Shown piece by piece: positions 34,437 to 43,600 of a DNA stretch of 64,000 nucleotides (the stretch's first letter is position 1; the number at the start of each line of letters is the position of its first letter). Under the pieces are notes generated by a model that was not told where the DNA came from, did not search any database, and saw nothing but the letters and a program-made list of their open reading frames with translations. The position numbers were made by a program, and so were the translations under genes. Source of the stretch: Herbaspirillum aquaticum (GTDB lineage Bacteria > Pseudomonadota > Gammaproteobacteria > Burkholderiales > Burkholderiaceae_D); the NCBI RefSeq assembly GCF_002213425.1, contig NZ_NJGV01000021.1:1-64000 (forward strand), read 5' to 3'.

Positions 34437-35357
34437 TCAAGCGTGGGAATACATGGGCAGGCCGGCCACCGGCACGTCGGCGCGCAGGATGGATCCGGTC
34501 TGGGATTCGGTGATGAAGAGGCTCTTGCCGTCGGCTCCGCCAAAGGCCAGGTTGGTGGTCGAGATGCCGGCCGTGGAGCGGATGCGCAGCAAGGGCTCGG
34601 CAAACTTCGACAGACGCCAGATGGAGCCGAAGCCGGTGTGGGCGATGTAGAGGCAGCTCTCGGCATCCAGCGCCAGGCCATCGGGACCGGCCATGCCGCC
34701 GTGCAGGTTGGCGAACACGCCGACTTTGCCGACCACGCCGTTGTGATGCAGCGGGATGCGCCAGATCTGCTGCGCCCGCGTGACCGCCACCAGCAGGTGG
34801 TTCAGGGCCGGGTCGTAGACGATGCCATTGGGACTGGGGATGGTGTTGATGAGGCAGGTCAGCTGGCCGTCGGGCGACAACCGATACACGCGCCCGGTGG
34901 CATCCTGCAGGCCGGTCTGGCCCTGGTCGGTGAAATAGATCTCGCCCTTGGGCCCGAACACCAGGTCATTGACGCCCTTGAAACCTTCCGAACCGACCGT
35001 CTCCAGCAGTGGCGTGACGGTCCCGGTATCGGGATCGAGCTGCACCAGGCCGCGCTTGTAGTCGGTGATGACGATGCGGCCGCTCTTGTCGATTTTCAGT
35101 CCGTTGGGCCAGCCGTCGTATTCGGTGACCAGTTCCCATTGGCCATCCATGGTGATGCGGAAGATGCGGCCATAGGGAATGTCGGTGACGTACAGGCGGC
35201 CCTGGCGGTCGAAGGACGGCCCTTCGAGGAAGGAATCGATGGGCAGGCCGCCCCGGTTGGCATCGCCCCAGGCGTTCTTGCGGGGGGACCGGAAATGATC
35301 GGGCAAGCGGGTGAAAACGCTGGCCTCGACCGTGGGAGGCGGGGCAAAGAAGCTCAT
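34437..35357 (-). CDS. SMP-30/gluconolactonase-family lactonase
   Basis: A 306-residue six-bladed beta-propeller. FLEGPSFDRQGRLYVTDIPY holds the first metal-ligand Glu, the WPNGLKI and IPSPNGIVYDPALNHLLVAV segments carry conserved Asn residues, and GPDGLALDAESCLYIAH carries the Asp. These are the divalent-metal ligands of SMP-30 lactonases. No signal peptide is seen. Its ATG overlaps the stop of the upstream MFS gene by 4 bp, so a lactone or sugar-acid imported by that MFS may be its substrate. Confidence 0.88.
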   Translation of the reverse strand: MSFFAPPPTVEASVFTRLPDHFRSPRKNAWGDANRGGLPIDSFLEGPSFDRQGRLYVTDIPYGRIFRITMDGQWELVTEYDGWPNGLKIDKSGRIVITDYKRGLVQLDPDTGTVTPLLETVGSEGFKGVNDLVFGPKGEIYFTDQGQTGLQDATGRVYRLSPDGQLTCLINTIPSPNGIVYDPALNHLLVAVTRAQQIWRIPLHHNGVVGKVGVFANLHGGMAGPDGLALDAESCLYIAHTGFGSIWRLSKFAEPLLRIRSTAGISTTNLAFGGADGKSLFITESQTGSILRADVPVAGLPMYSHA

Positions 35358-36703
35358 GCTGTTTCCTTGGAGGTGGAAGGGGCACGGGACGGATCACCCA
35401 GTGCCAGCGTGATGACGGCACCCAGCAGCAAGGCACCGGCCACGAAGATCAACGGATAGGTAAAGCCCTGGGTGGTTTCGCGGATGAAGCCGATCACCGA
35501 AGGACCGACAAAGCCGCCCAGGTTGCCGATGGAGACGATCAGCGCCAGGCCGCCGGCGGCTGCGCGTCCCGTCAGGAAGCCCGACGGGAAGGCCCAGAAG
35601 GTCGCCTGGAACGACAGGATGGACGCCACCGCAATGGTGATGGCCAGCATCTTCAGCAGCGGCGTATGCAGGAAGGCCGAGATCGCCAGCGACAGCGCCG
35701 CCAGCACGATGGCCCCTGCCACGAAGAACAGGCGGCGCTCGCTGCGATTGGCCAGGCGCGCCCACAGCGTCATGGCCACCGCGCCAACCAGGTAGGGAAT
35801 GGCCGCGACCAGGCCGACCTGGTGCGAGGGCAGGCCGAATTCACGGATGATCTGCGGCAGCCACAAGCCAATGCTGAGCGAACCGAGGATGCCGCAGAAG
35901 TTGGCACCGGCCAGCGCGAAGACGCGCCAGTTGGTGAAGGCATCCTTCAACTTGTTGCCATGGCGGGCGGCCAGCACGTTCTGCTCGGTGGACAACTCGT
36001 TTTCCAGCCACTGCTTTTCAGAAGGCGTGAGCCAGGCGGCCTTGGACGGACGATCCGGCAGCAGGAACAGGCACAGCACGCCCAGCAGCACGGCCGGCAA
36101 TGCCTCCAGCAGCAGCAATACCTGCCAGCCCTTGAAGCCCCACATGCCGTGCAATTCCATGAGCGCGCCCGACAGCGGCGAACCGATGATGTTGGCCACC
36201 GGGATGCCAATCAGGAAGAAGGCCGTGGCCTTGCCGCGCCAGGCACCTGGGAACCACTGCGTGAAATACAGGTAGATGCCCGGCGTGAAACCGGCCTCGG
36301 CCATGCCCAGCAGGAAGCGCGCCAGTGCAAAGCTCTTGGGGCCGACCACGAAGGCGGTGGCCATCGAGATCACGCCCCAGGAAATCATGATGCGCGAAAT
36401 CCACATGCGCGCGCCGAAGCGATGCAGCGCCAGGTTGCTGGGGATCTCGAAGAAGAAATAACCAATGAAGAACAAGCCCGCACCCAGCCCGAACTGCGAG
36501 GGTGTCAGGCCCAGGTCCTTGTTCATGGTCAGCGCGGCGAAGCCGACGTTGATGCGGTCCAGGTAGCTGACCACGTAACACAGCAGGATGAAGGGGATGA
36601 GGCGGCGCATCACCTTCTTCATCGTGGCTTCTTCGCTGACGGCGGCGGTCGCGCCCGCTGCGGCGGTGGCTTGCGCCATGGGTTGGGTGGAAACCTGCGA
36701 CAT
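35354..36703 (-). CDS. MFS transporter, anion:cation symporter (ACS) type
   Basis: A 449-residue, 12-helix transporter. FILLCYVVSYLDRINVGFAA with the D-R-x-N-[IV]-G-F motif and EAGFTPGIYLYFTQWFPGAW identify the ACS family. The ATG at 36703 has GGAG upstream and lies 11 bp after the stop of the Tat amidohydrolase gene; upstream in-frame codons overlap that gene and look unnatural. It is a paralogue of the 31386-32708 product. The order exported lactonase, importer, cytoplasmic lactonase suggests sequential hydrolysis and uptake. Confidence 0.9.
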   Translation of the reverse strand: MSQVSTQPMAQATAAAGATAAVSEEATMKKVMRRLIPFILLCYVVSYLDRINVGFAALTMNKDLGLTPSQFGLGAGLFFIGYFFFEIPSNLALHRFGARMWISRIMISWGVISMATAFVVGPKSFALARFLLGMAEAGFTPGIYLYFTQWFPGAWRGKATAFFLIGIPVANIIGSPLSGALMELHGMWGFKGWQVLLLLEALPAVLLGVLCLFLLPDRPSKAAWLTPSEKQWLENELSTEQNVLAARHGNKLKDAFTNWRVFALAGANFCGILGSLSIGLWLPQIIREFGLPSHQVGLVAAIPYLVGAVAMTLWARLANRSERRLFFVAGAIVLAALSLAISAFLHTPLLKMLAITIAVASILSFQATFWAFPSGFLTGRAAAGGLALIVSIGNLGGFVGPSVIGFIRETTQGFTYPLIFVAGALLLGAVITLALGDPSRAPSTSKETA

Positions 36704-36714
36704 GGTGCTCTCCG

Positions 36715-37662
36715 TCAGAATTGGTAAAGGCGGGCGGGGTTGTCGACCAGCACGGTGCGCAGCATCGCGTCGGACCCCAGCCACGTTGTCATGACATCGA
36801 GCAGGCGCGCATCATCGGGCTTGTGCTGCTCGGTCGGATGCGGCCAGTCGCTGCCCCACACGAGTTGCGACGGCGCTGTCTGCACCAGGGTGCGGGCCAG
36901 CGGCGCGACGTCCTCGTAGTCGGGCGCGCCGCGCTTGCTGTAAAGGTAGGCGCCGGAGAGCTTGACGCTGGCACGCTGCTGGCGCATCAGTGTGGTCACG
37001 AAATCGAAGACCGGATGTCCCGGACCAGCCTGCAGCGGGATGCGCGCAAAGTGATCGAAGACCAGCGGCACCGGCAATGCCGAGAGCAGCGTGCGATTGG
37101 CCAGCAGCACTTCATTGGGCATGTTGACCTGGAGATGCCAGCCCAGCGCTGCCACGCGGCGCGCCAGGGGCTCCATCATCTCCACGGTGGTGACCGACCC
37201 CAGCGCCAGGTTGAAGCGCAATCCGCGCACGCCGGCCTGGTGCAGGCGCTGCAGCTCGGAGTCGCTGACCTGGTCATTGACCACCGCCACGCCGCGGGCA
37301 GTCGCGCCCAGTTGCGCCAGCGCATCGAAGGTGCAGCTGTTGTCCACGCCGTAGGCCGAGGGTGTCACCACGACGTTGCGCGTCGTGCCCAGGCGCTGCT
37401 GCAGGCGGCGATACATGGGCACGGTAGCCGGTGCATGCAGCAGCTTGGCTCCCGGTGCCCACGCGAAACGCGGGTCATAGATGTGCATGTGGCAATCACA
37501 AGCGTCGGCAGGCAGGCGGCTGGCGGCGCGTTGCGTGCCGGCAGAATGGTCATAGGGCTCGGTTTGCGCCAGCACCAGCGGCAGCTGGGCGACGGCGCCG
37601 AGGCCGAGCGCGATCTGCGTACTACGCCGCAGGAAAGCGCGCCGGGAAGGCAGGTTTTGCAT
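36715..37662 (-). CDS. Tat-exported amidohydrolase-2 (LigI/lactonase-like)
   Basis: A 315-residue metal-dependent hydrolase. SRRAFLRRSTQIALGLGAVA is a twin-arginine signal. CDCHMHIYDPRFAWAPGAKL gives the first His cluster, VFDHFARIPLQ the central His and VWGSDWPHPTEQHKPDDARL the late Asp, as in the paralogue at 30387-31316. A GGAGA eight bases ahead of the ATG at 37662 favours it over 37677. It is the first gene of the leftward lactone/hydroxy-acid cluster and is divergent from a LysR gene 112-127 bp away. A periplasmic lactonase feeding the next-door ACS importer is the simplest role. Confidence 0.86.
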   Translation of the reverse strand: MQNLPSRRAFLRRSTQIALGLGAVAQLPLVLAQTEPYDHSAGTQRAASRLPADACDCHMHIYDPRFAWAPGAKLLHAPATVPMYRRLQQRLGTTRNVVVTPSAYGVDNSCTFDALAQLGATARGVAVVNDQVSDSELQRLHQAGVRGLRFNLALGSVTTVEMMEPLARRVAALGWHLQVNMPNEVLLANRTLLSALPVPLVFDHFARIPLQAGPGHPVFDFVTTLMRQQRASVKLSGAYLYSKRGAPDYEDVAPLARTLVQTAPSQLVWGSDWPHPTEQHKPDDARLLDVMTTWLGSDAMLRTVLVDNPARLYQF

Positions 37663-37789
37663 CGTGCTGGTCTCCATGTTGTCGTCGCCGCAAGGGGCGA
37701 GGGTTCTTGTTTGGAGGGCAGTCTACGTGCGGGGATATTTAATGTATATTTGCTTTTATTTTATTATCCATAACTTCCAGGAATGAATC

Positions 37790-38671
37790 ATGGACTTCCG
37801 CGATCTCAAGTATTTCGCCGTCATTGCCGAGGAAGGGCACGTGGGGCGGGCGGCCGAGCGGCTCTTCAAGACGCAGCCGGCGCTGACCAAGTGCATTGAT
37901 CGCCTGGAAGAACAACTGGGGGCACCGCTGTTCGAACGAGTGGGTCGCGGCATTCGCCTGACCCCGGTGGGCGAGGCCCTGCTGCACCGCGCACGGCGCA
38001 TCAGCCTGATGATGGATGAGACCGCGCGCGAGATCGGCGACTATGCGCACGGGCGTGAAGGGAACATCCGCCTGGGCTGCATCCCGACCCTGGCCGAACA
38101 CATCCTGCCGGGCATCTGCCAGCAGTTGCTGGCCGAGGCGGAGAAGGTCACGATCGATCTCAAGGTATCGATGAACGATGCCCTGCTGGAAGGCTTGAAG
38201 GCGGGGGAACTGGATGTGGTGCTGGGGCCGATGATCCAGGATGACGAGCTGTTCCATACCGAAGAGATCATGCGCGACGAGATGGTCGTCATGGCCAGCC
38301 CCAATCACCCCATCTTCGACCGCAAGATCCGGCTGCGGCATCTGCTGGAGTATCAATGGGTGCTGCCTGCGCAATCGGTATTGAGCCGGCAATGGCTGGA
38401 CAACGTGTTCGACCGCCATCACCTGTCCCGGCCCACGGTGCAGATCACCCCGACCGTGCTGAACATGATCATGCCGCTCATCGAGCGCAGCAACCTGCTC
38501 GGCTTTGCCTCCAAGCTGAACCTGCTGGCCGGGCGTGGTCACCTGCGCGAAGTGGTCTTGAAGGAAACCACCATGCTGCGCCGGATGGGATTGAGCTACC
38601 GGCGCGATACCTATCTCTCGCCGGCGGCGCTGAGGCTGATCAAGATCATTCGCGGGACCTCGCTGGACTAG
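37790..38671 (+). CDS. LysR-family regulator of the lactone/hydroxy-acid cluster
   Basis: A 293-residue LysR protein. The N-terminal helix-turn-helix is FAVIAEEGHVGRAAERLFKT with QPALTKCIDRLEEQLGAPLF, and the effector domain begins near residue 90 (IRLGCIPTLAEHILPGICQQ). It is divergent from the amidohydrolase gene; the AT-rich gap 37730-37775 is a likely shared operator region. It probably activates the leftward operon in response to an organic acid. It is not closely similar to the LysR protein at 7329. Confidence 0.9.
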   Translation: MDFRDLKYFAVIAEEGHVGRAAERLFKTQPALTKCIDRLEEQLGAPLFERVGRGIRLTPVGEALLHRARRISLMMDETAREIGDYAHGREGNIRLGCIPTLAEHILPGICQQLLAEAEKVTIDLKVSMNDALLEGLKAGELDVVLGPMIQDDELFHTEEIMRDEMVVMASPNHPIFDRKIRLRHLLEYQWVLPAQSVLSRQWLDNVFDRHHLSRPTVQITPTVLNMIMPLIERSNLLGFASKLNLLAGRGHLREVVLKETTMLRRMGLSYRRDTYLSPAALRLIKIIRGTSLD

Positions 38672-38756
38672 CGAAAGAGGTTCCAATGCAGCCTGGCGAG
38701 CCGGTTTGCGCTGACCAGGCAAACTATTTGCAGCGCAGATCCGACATGGCACTGCC

Positions 38757-39164
38757 TCAAGGATGCAGCGCCAAACCCTTGGTGGCCTTCTCTACCCCTT
38801 TCTTCGGGCCGCGCAAGGCGATGCCTACCAGGTCCATATTCTCCGCATCTTCTGCCAGGAAGACCTGGCGGTTGGCCTCGTCGTGCCCGGTGGCAAACAT
38901 GGGAAACACATAGGCAGCCATCGTCAGCTCGCGCGCCAGCCCGGTGCGATGGGCTGCCTGCAGTCCGGCGAGGTCGGCCTCGAAGATCAGGATGGGCTGG
39001 CCGCACAGGCTGGCATAACGCTGGCCGCTGGCGTCCACGTAGGGCGCGCCCAGCGACTCCGGCGCAGCGGCGGCGATGCCGGTGGCGAGGAAGGCGGTGA
39101 CGTTCAGGCGCTGCCACATGGGCAGGTCATTGCGCACCAGGATGGCAATTTTGGTATCGAACAT
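38757..39164 (-). CDS. DUF2000-family protein
   Basis: A 135-residue protein. KIAILVRNDLPMWQRLNVTA and the central ASLCGQPILIFEADLAGLQA match the DUF2000 family, small alpha/beta proteins of unknown function. It follows an AraC-type regulator gene by 48 bp on the same strand and may be its target or part of the same transcript. No signal peptide or membrane segment is seen. Confidence 0.8.
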   Translation of the reverse strand: MFDTKIAILVRNDLPMWQRLNVTAFLATGIAAAAPESLGAPYVDASGQRYASLCGQPILIFEADLAGLQAAHRTGLARELTMAAYVFPMFATGHDEANRQVFLAEDAENMDLVGIALRGPKKGVEKATKGLALHP

Positions 39165-39212
39165 GCGGATTTCCTTGAGGACTCTTGATCCGCCTCATCT
39201 TAGGAAACCGCC

Positions 39213-40088
39213 TCAGCTCCCGGCTAGAACGTTTGTGCAGGCACGGCGATAGGCCGCCGGCGTGATGCGGTAGGCGCGCCGGAACCAGCGCCCCAGGTGG
39301 CTCTGGTCGGCAAACCCGGTATCGGCCGCCACCTGCGCCGGATCCGCACCCCTGGCCAGCAGGCGGCGCGCGACGCGCAGGCGCAGTTGCACCAGGTAGG
39401 CATGGGGCGAACTGCCGAAGGCCGCACTGAACTGGCGCGTCAGGCGAAAACGATCCAGACCGGAACAAGCCACCAGGTCCTCCAGGCTGAGGTCCTCGGC
39501 CAGCTTCGCGTGCATCAGTTCGCGCGCCCGTTGGAGCGCGGGAGAAGCGGTGGCACTGCGCTGCCTGCCGGGTTCGCGGATCCTGCCCGCCAGCAAGACC
39601 AGCATGCGGTCCAGCGACTCGTCCCGCGCCAGCCGCCCTTCACGCTGGTGCAAGGCCAGGAAGGCGCGGTGGATGGCCTGGGCCAGGGGGGCGTCATCAT
39701 GCAGGGTCTGGTCGAAGGCGGCAAAGCGCGACACGGCGGGCAACTGCAGATGCTCGGCCATGGCGGCCAGCCAGGGCTGCGGGAGGTAGAGCATGGCGTA
39801 AGTGAAACCGCTCTCGTGGGGCGCATGGCCGTCATGGATGGCGCCCGGTTCGATGAGGATGGACTTGCCAGGCGTGCTCACATGCAAGGCGCGTCCACAG
39901 CGAAAGCGCTGCACGCCCTGCAAGGTGACGCCGACCAGCATCTCGTCGTGCGCATGCGGATCGTAGGCGTGGCCGGAAAAGTGCGCGCTGATGCTCTCGA
40001 TGCCACTCTCGTCATCACGACGCAGGTCGACCCATTCCCGCCGTGGGAGGGCAGACGAGCTGGCAGGGTCTGGGGACGGGTTCTCCAT
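39213..40088 (-). CDS. AraC-family regulator with cupin sensor domain
   Basis: A 291-residue regulator. The N-terminal cupin-like domain has SGHAYDPHAHDEMLVGVTLQ and GKSILIEPGAIHDGHAPHES. The C-terminal DNA-binding domain holds two helix-turn-helix motifs (LEDLVACSGLDRFRLTRQFS; VAADTGFADQSHLGRWFRRA). It resembles AraC proteins that control exporters of the LysE type or nearby small enzymes. It lies immediately upstream of the DUF2000 gene. Confidence 0.88.
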   Translation of the reverse strand: MENPSPDPASSSALPRREWVDLRRDDESGIESISAHFSGHAYDPHAHDEMLVGVTLQGVQRFRCGRALHVSTPGKSILIEPGAIHDGHAPHESGFTYAMLYLPQPWLAAMAEHLQLPAVSRFAAFDQTLHDDAPLAQAIHRAFLALHQREGRLARDESLDRMLVLLAGRIREPGRQRSATASPALQRARELMHAKLAEDLSLEDLVACSGLDRFRLTRQFSAAFGSSPHAYLVQLRLRVARRLLARGADPAQVAADTGFADQSHLGRWFRRAYRITPAAYRRACTNVLAGS

Positions 40089-40145
40089 CCAGCGATTCTA
40101 GCCTCAGTACCCGCCTGTTGCTGGCTGGTACAGGAGTCGCCGACT

Positions 40146-40568
40146 TCAGCGCCCCCCCGCGCCGCGCGCTGCCAGTACCTTCTCCACCAGTTCGAGCAGG
40201 GCTTCGTCGCTGAAAGGCTTGTCCAGCAAGGCTTGCGCACCGAGGGCGATGGCACTGCTGCGCATGGCCTCGTCGGCATGCCCGGAAATGAAGATCACCG
40301 GGACACTCTTGCCGGACTCGGTCAGGGCTTCGTAGAGCTGGAAACCGGACATGCGTTTCATCTTGACATCACTGATGAGGCAGACGCAGGTGTCAACGAA
40401 CTCCGACTCCAGGAATTCTTTCCCTCCGGAAAAACTGTGCGCGTCAAAGTCCATCGAATGCAGCAACGTGGTCACCGACCAGCGCACTGATTCATCATCA
40501 TCGACGACACACAGCGGGCCGCGGCAATCGATGATCTTGACGTCGGCCCATTCAGATTTCACGTTCAT
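40146..40568 (-). CDS. Single-domain response regulator
   Basis: A 140-residue receiver domain without an output domain. The acidic pair is in CVVDDDESVRW, the phospho-acceptor Asp in CLISDVKMKRMSG, the Thr/Ser position in IFISGHAD and the Lys in LLDKPFSDEAL. It resembles the receiver of FixJ/TodT-type regulators. It starts 73 bp after the giant histidine kinase gene, so it is probably a phosphate shuttle or sink for that kinase. Confidence 0.88.
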   Translation of the reverse strand: MNVKSEWADVKIIDCRGPLCVVDDDESVRWSVTTLLHSMDFDAHSFSGGKEFLESEFVDTCVCLISDVKMKRMSGFQLYEALTESGKSVPVIFISGHADEAMRSSAIALGAQALLDKPFSDEALLELVEKVLAARGAGGR

Positions 40569-40641
40569 GCCTCATGATAAAGCCCTCGCCCGCACTCGCC
40601 ATTCACCTTAGGTATAACTTGCCGCACATGGCCCTGCTGGC

Positions 40642-43600
40642 CTATACCGGTGGGCGGGAACGCGCCAACGGCAGGGCCATCACGAACAACGCCCCGCCGC
40701 CAGGACGATTTCCCGCAGCAAGACTTCCGCCATGCGCCTCGCTGATGCTGCGGCAGATCGCCAGGCCCATGCCCAGTCCGCTCTCCTTGGTGGTGTAGAA
40801 AGGTTCGAAGATCCTTTCCGCCTGCTCGCCGCCGAGCCCTGGGCCACTGTCGGCAATCTGCAGTTGCACCTGCTGCCCGGTCCCATGGGTGCTGATCTCC
40901 AGCTTGCGCGGATGGCCGGGCGGCTGTTCGCTCATGGCTTCGCTGGCATTCTTGAGCAAATTCAGGATCACCTGCTGCAATTGCACCTTGTCTCCCTCGA
41001 CCGCCAGGCGCGGCTCCAATGCCAGCGTGATATCGATCTCGCGGGCGCTGATGTCCTCCGCCAGCAAACCGGCCACTTCCGAGACCAGCTCGGTCATGTC
41101 GATGGTGTCCAGCTCTGCCGGCGCTTGCCGCGCCAGGCCACGCAAGGCGCGAATGATCCCGGCCGCGCGCAGCCCCTCCTTGCGCACCCGCTGCAAGCCA
41201 TCCTGCGCGCGCTCGATATCGGGTGTGGCACGGTTGAGCCACCGCAGCGTGGCTTCGGCCGAGGTCACGATGGCACCCAATGGCTGGTTGATCTCATGGG
41301 CGATGGACGCCGCCAGGTTGGCCAGCACGGTCAGGTGCGCATTCTCGACCAGTTCGGTACGGGCCGCATGCAGGCTGCGTTCGGCTGCGCCACGGGCATC
41401 GCTCTCGGCAATGAGTTGCTCATAGAGCCGGGCCGATTCCAGGGCGACCGCCATCTGCGGTGCCATCAATTCCAGGCGCGTAAGGCGCGCGGCATGAAAT
41501 ACGCCGGGCGCCAGGTTGTTTTCGAGATAAAGCACCCCCAGCAGTTCGCCCCCGCGCAGCAGCGGCAGGCACAGCACCGAACGCAAGGCAGCCGCGTCCT
41601 CCCGCTGCAGGCGCATGGAAACCGCATCAGACTGGGCATCATGCAGGCTGACCGCCTGCCGGGTACGGATCACCCGGTTCAGCAAGGGCAAGGGAATCAC
41701 GCCCTGGGTGGGCTCCACCAGGGCCACCGAAGTCTGGATGCGCTGCTCAACCAGTCGCGAGGAGGCCTCGATCATCGGCCCGGCCTGGGTCATGCGCACC
41801 AGCACGCCATATTGGGCAGCAGCATGTTGCAGGAACTCGCCCATCATGGTCTCCACCAGCTTTTCCCTGACGGATTCACGCGAGAGCGCCTGGGCCGCGC
41901 GCAACTCCAGCTGCCAGGCAGTGCCCGGCTGTGCTTGCGCCTGCGCGCCGGTATCGCCTTGCAGCCACGCCTCGTCGGCTACCACCTCCTGAGCACGGAT
42001 GGCAGCGGCCTTGCTGGCGGCGCCCCAGCGCTGGTAGGCGGCACGGGCCAGGCGTTCGTGCTGGACCGCGGCGACGTCCAGCGACTGGCGGCGACACAGC
42101 TCGGCCGCCAGTTCGTGCGCCAGCGCCTGCTCGTGCGGGAAACCTGCCGCATGGGCGGTGCGCGCAGACTGCTCGAAATGCATCAGCGCCTGCAGGGGCT
42201 GTCCCTCCAGGCGCGCCAGCTCTCCCTGCAGCAACAGGAGCTTGTTGTGGAAGGTATGCCGATTGGTGCCGGCCCACACCGCGAAACGCTCGCATTGCGT
42301 GCGCAGCAGCGTCATGACCGCCTGTTGCGCCTGGGCACCGGATGCGTGACTGCGCGCCACTGCCAGGGCGTGGAAGAGATGACAGTCCGCAATATTGATG
42401 TGTGCAGGAATGGCCCGGATGAAGGTGAGCGAACGTTCCAGCAGCGTATGCGCCAGCGCCCATTGCTGCCGGTAACCGGCCAGCATGCCGGCATACAGCC
42501 AGATCCAGAAACGCGTGGCCAGTGAGCCGGCACGCGCGGCGCGATCTTCGCAGCGGGCCAGCCATGCCTGTGCATCTTGCGGCTCAGCCGGCGGCGGCCC
42601 CTTCATCAGTTGCACGGCAAATTCCTGCTGCGACAGGATCAGCAATTCGATATCGAGATAGCCGATGGAACGCGTCAGCGCCAGTCCCTGCTCGGCAGCT
42701 TCGTCCACCAGCGGCAAGGCTTCGCCCATGGCCAGCATGTCGGAAACGATGTGGTTGCAGGCATAGCAGGCCATGCCGATATCACCGCAGGAGATGCCGC
42801 GCTGCCGCGCCTGCTGGGCGTATTCCAGCGCCACTTCCAGCGGCTGGGTCCAGGCCGCGATCTGATCCAGAGCCACCAGGGTAGCGATGCGGCCGGATTC
42901 GTAACCATGCTGATCCACCAGGGCCAGGGCCGCCAGCCCGAAGGCATGACCGTCTTCGAACAGGCCGTAGTGGTGCGCGCTGAAGACGCCGAACCAGGCC
43001 AATCCATAGGGCGAATCGACGGTCACACCATGGCGCAAGCTCAGTTCCACCAGCTTGGCCAGGTGGGTGAAGCTGAGGTCATCGGCAAAGAACACCGAAG
43101 ACATCAAGGTCGACAGCAAGGACATGGCTGCGCAGACCTCCTCATCCTGGCACAGCGGCAAGTCAGCCAGCGAGGCAATCGGACGACCTCCCAATGCCTG
43201 CATGGCATCCTCATAGGCCTGCCGGACCTGGTGACGGTCAGGATCGCGCTGGAGCACGATACCGAGGATGCGCAATCCGGTCAGCGAAGCCTCGATGGCC
43301 TGTCCATAATCGGAGCGCAGGGTGTGCAGCACCGCCTCAAGCCGATACGCCGACGCGCGCGCAATCGGGGACACGGCGCGCGGCAACATCGCCTGGATGC
43401 GCTCGGCAGCCTGTGCCAGGGATACCTTGGCCACCAGCAGCTCGCATTCGATGAGCGCGGCCTCGTAGGCCAGCGCATGGTGATCCTGCCACCAGGTCTG
43501 GTCCATCATTGCCTGTGCGGCGCGTACGTAGTCGGCCGCGCGCTCCACCGCTGAGGCCTGCTGGGCCAGGCGCGCCGCCAGCAACAGGATGCGGGCGAAG

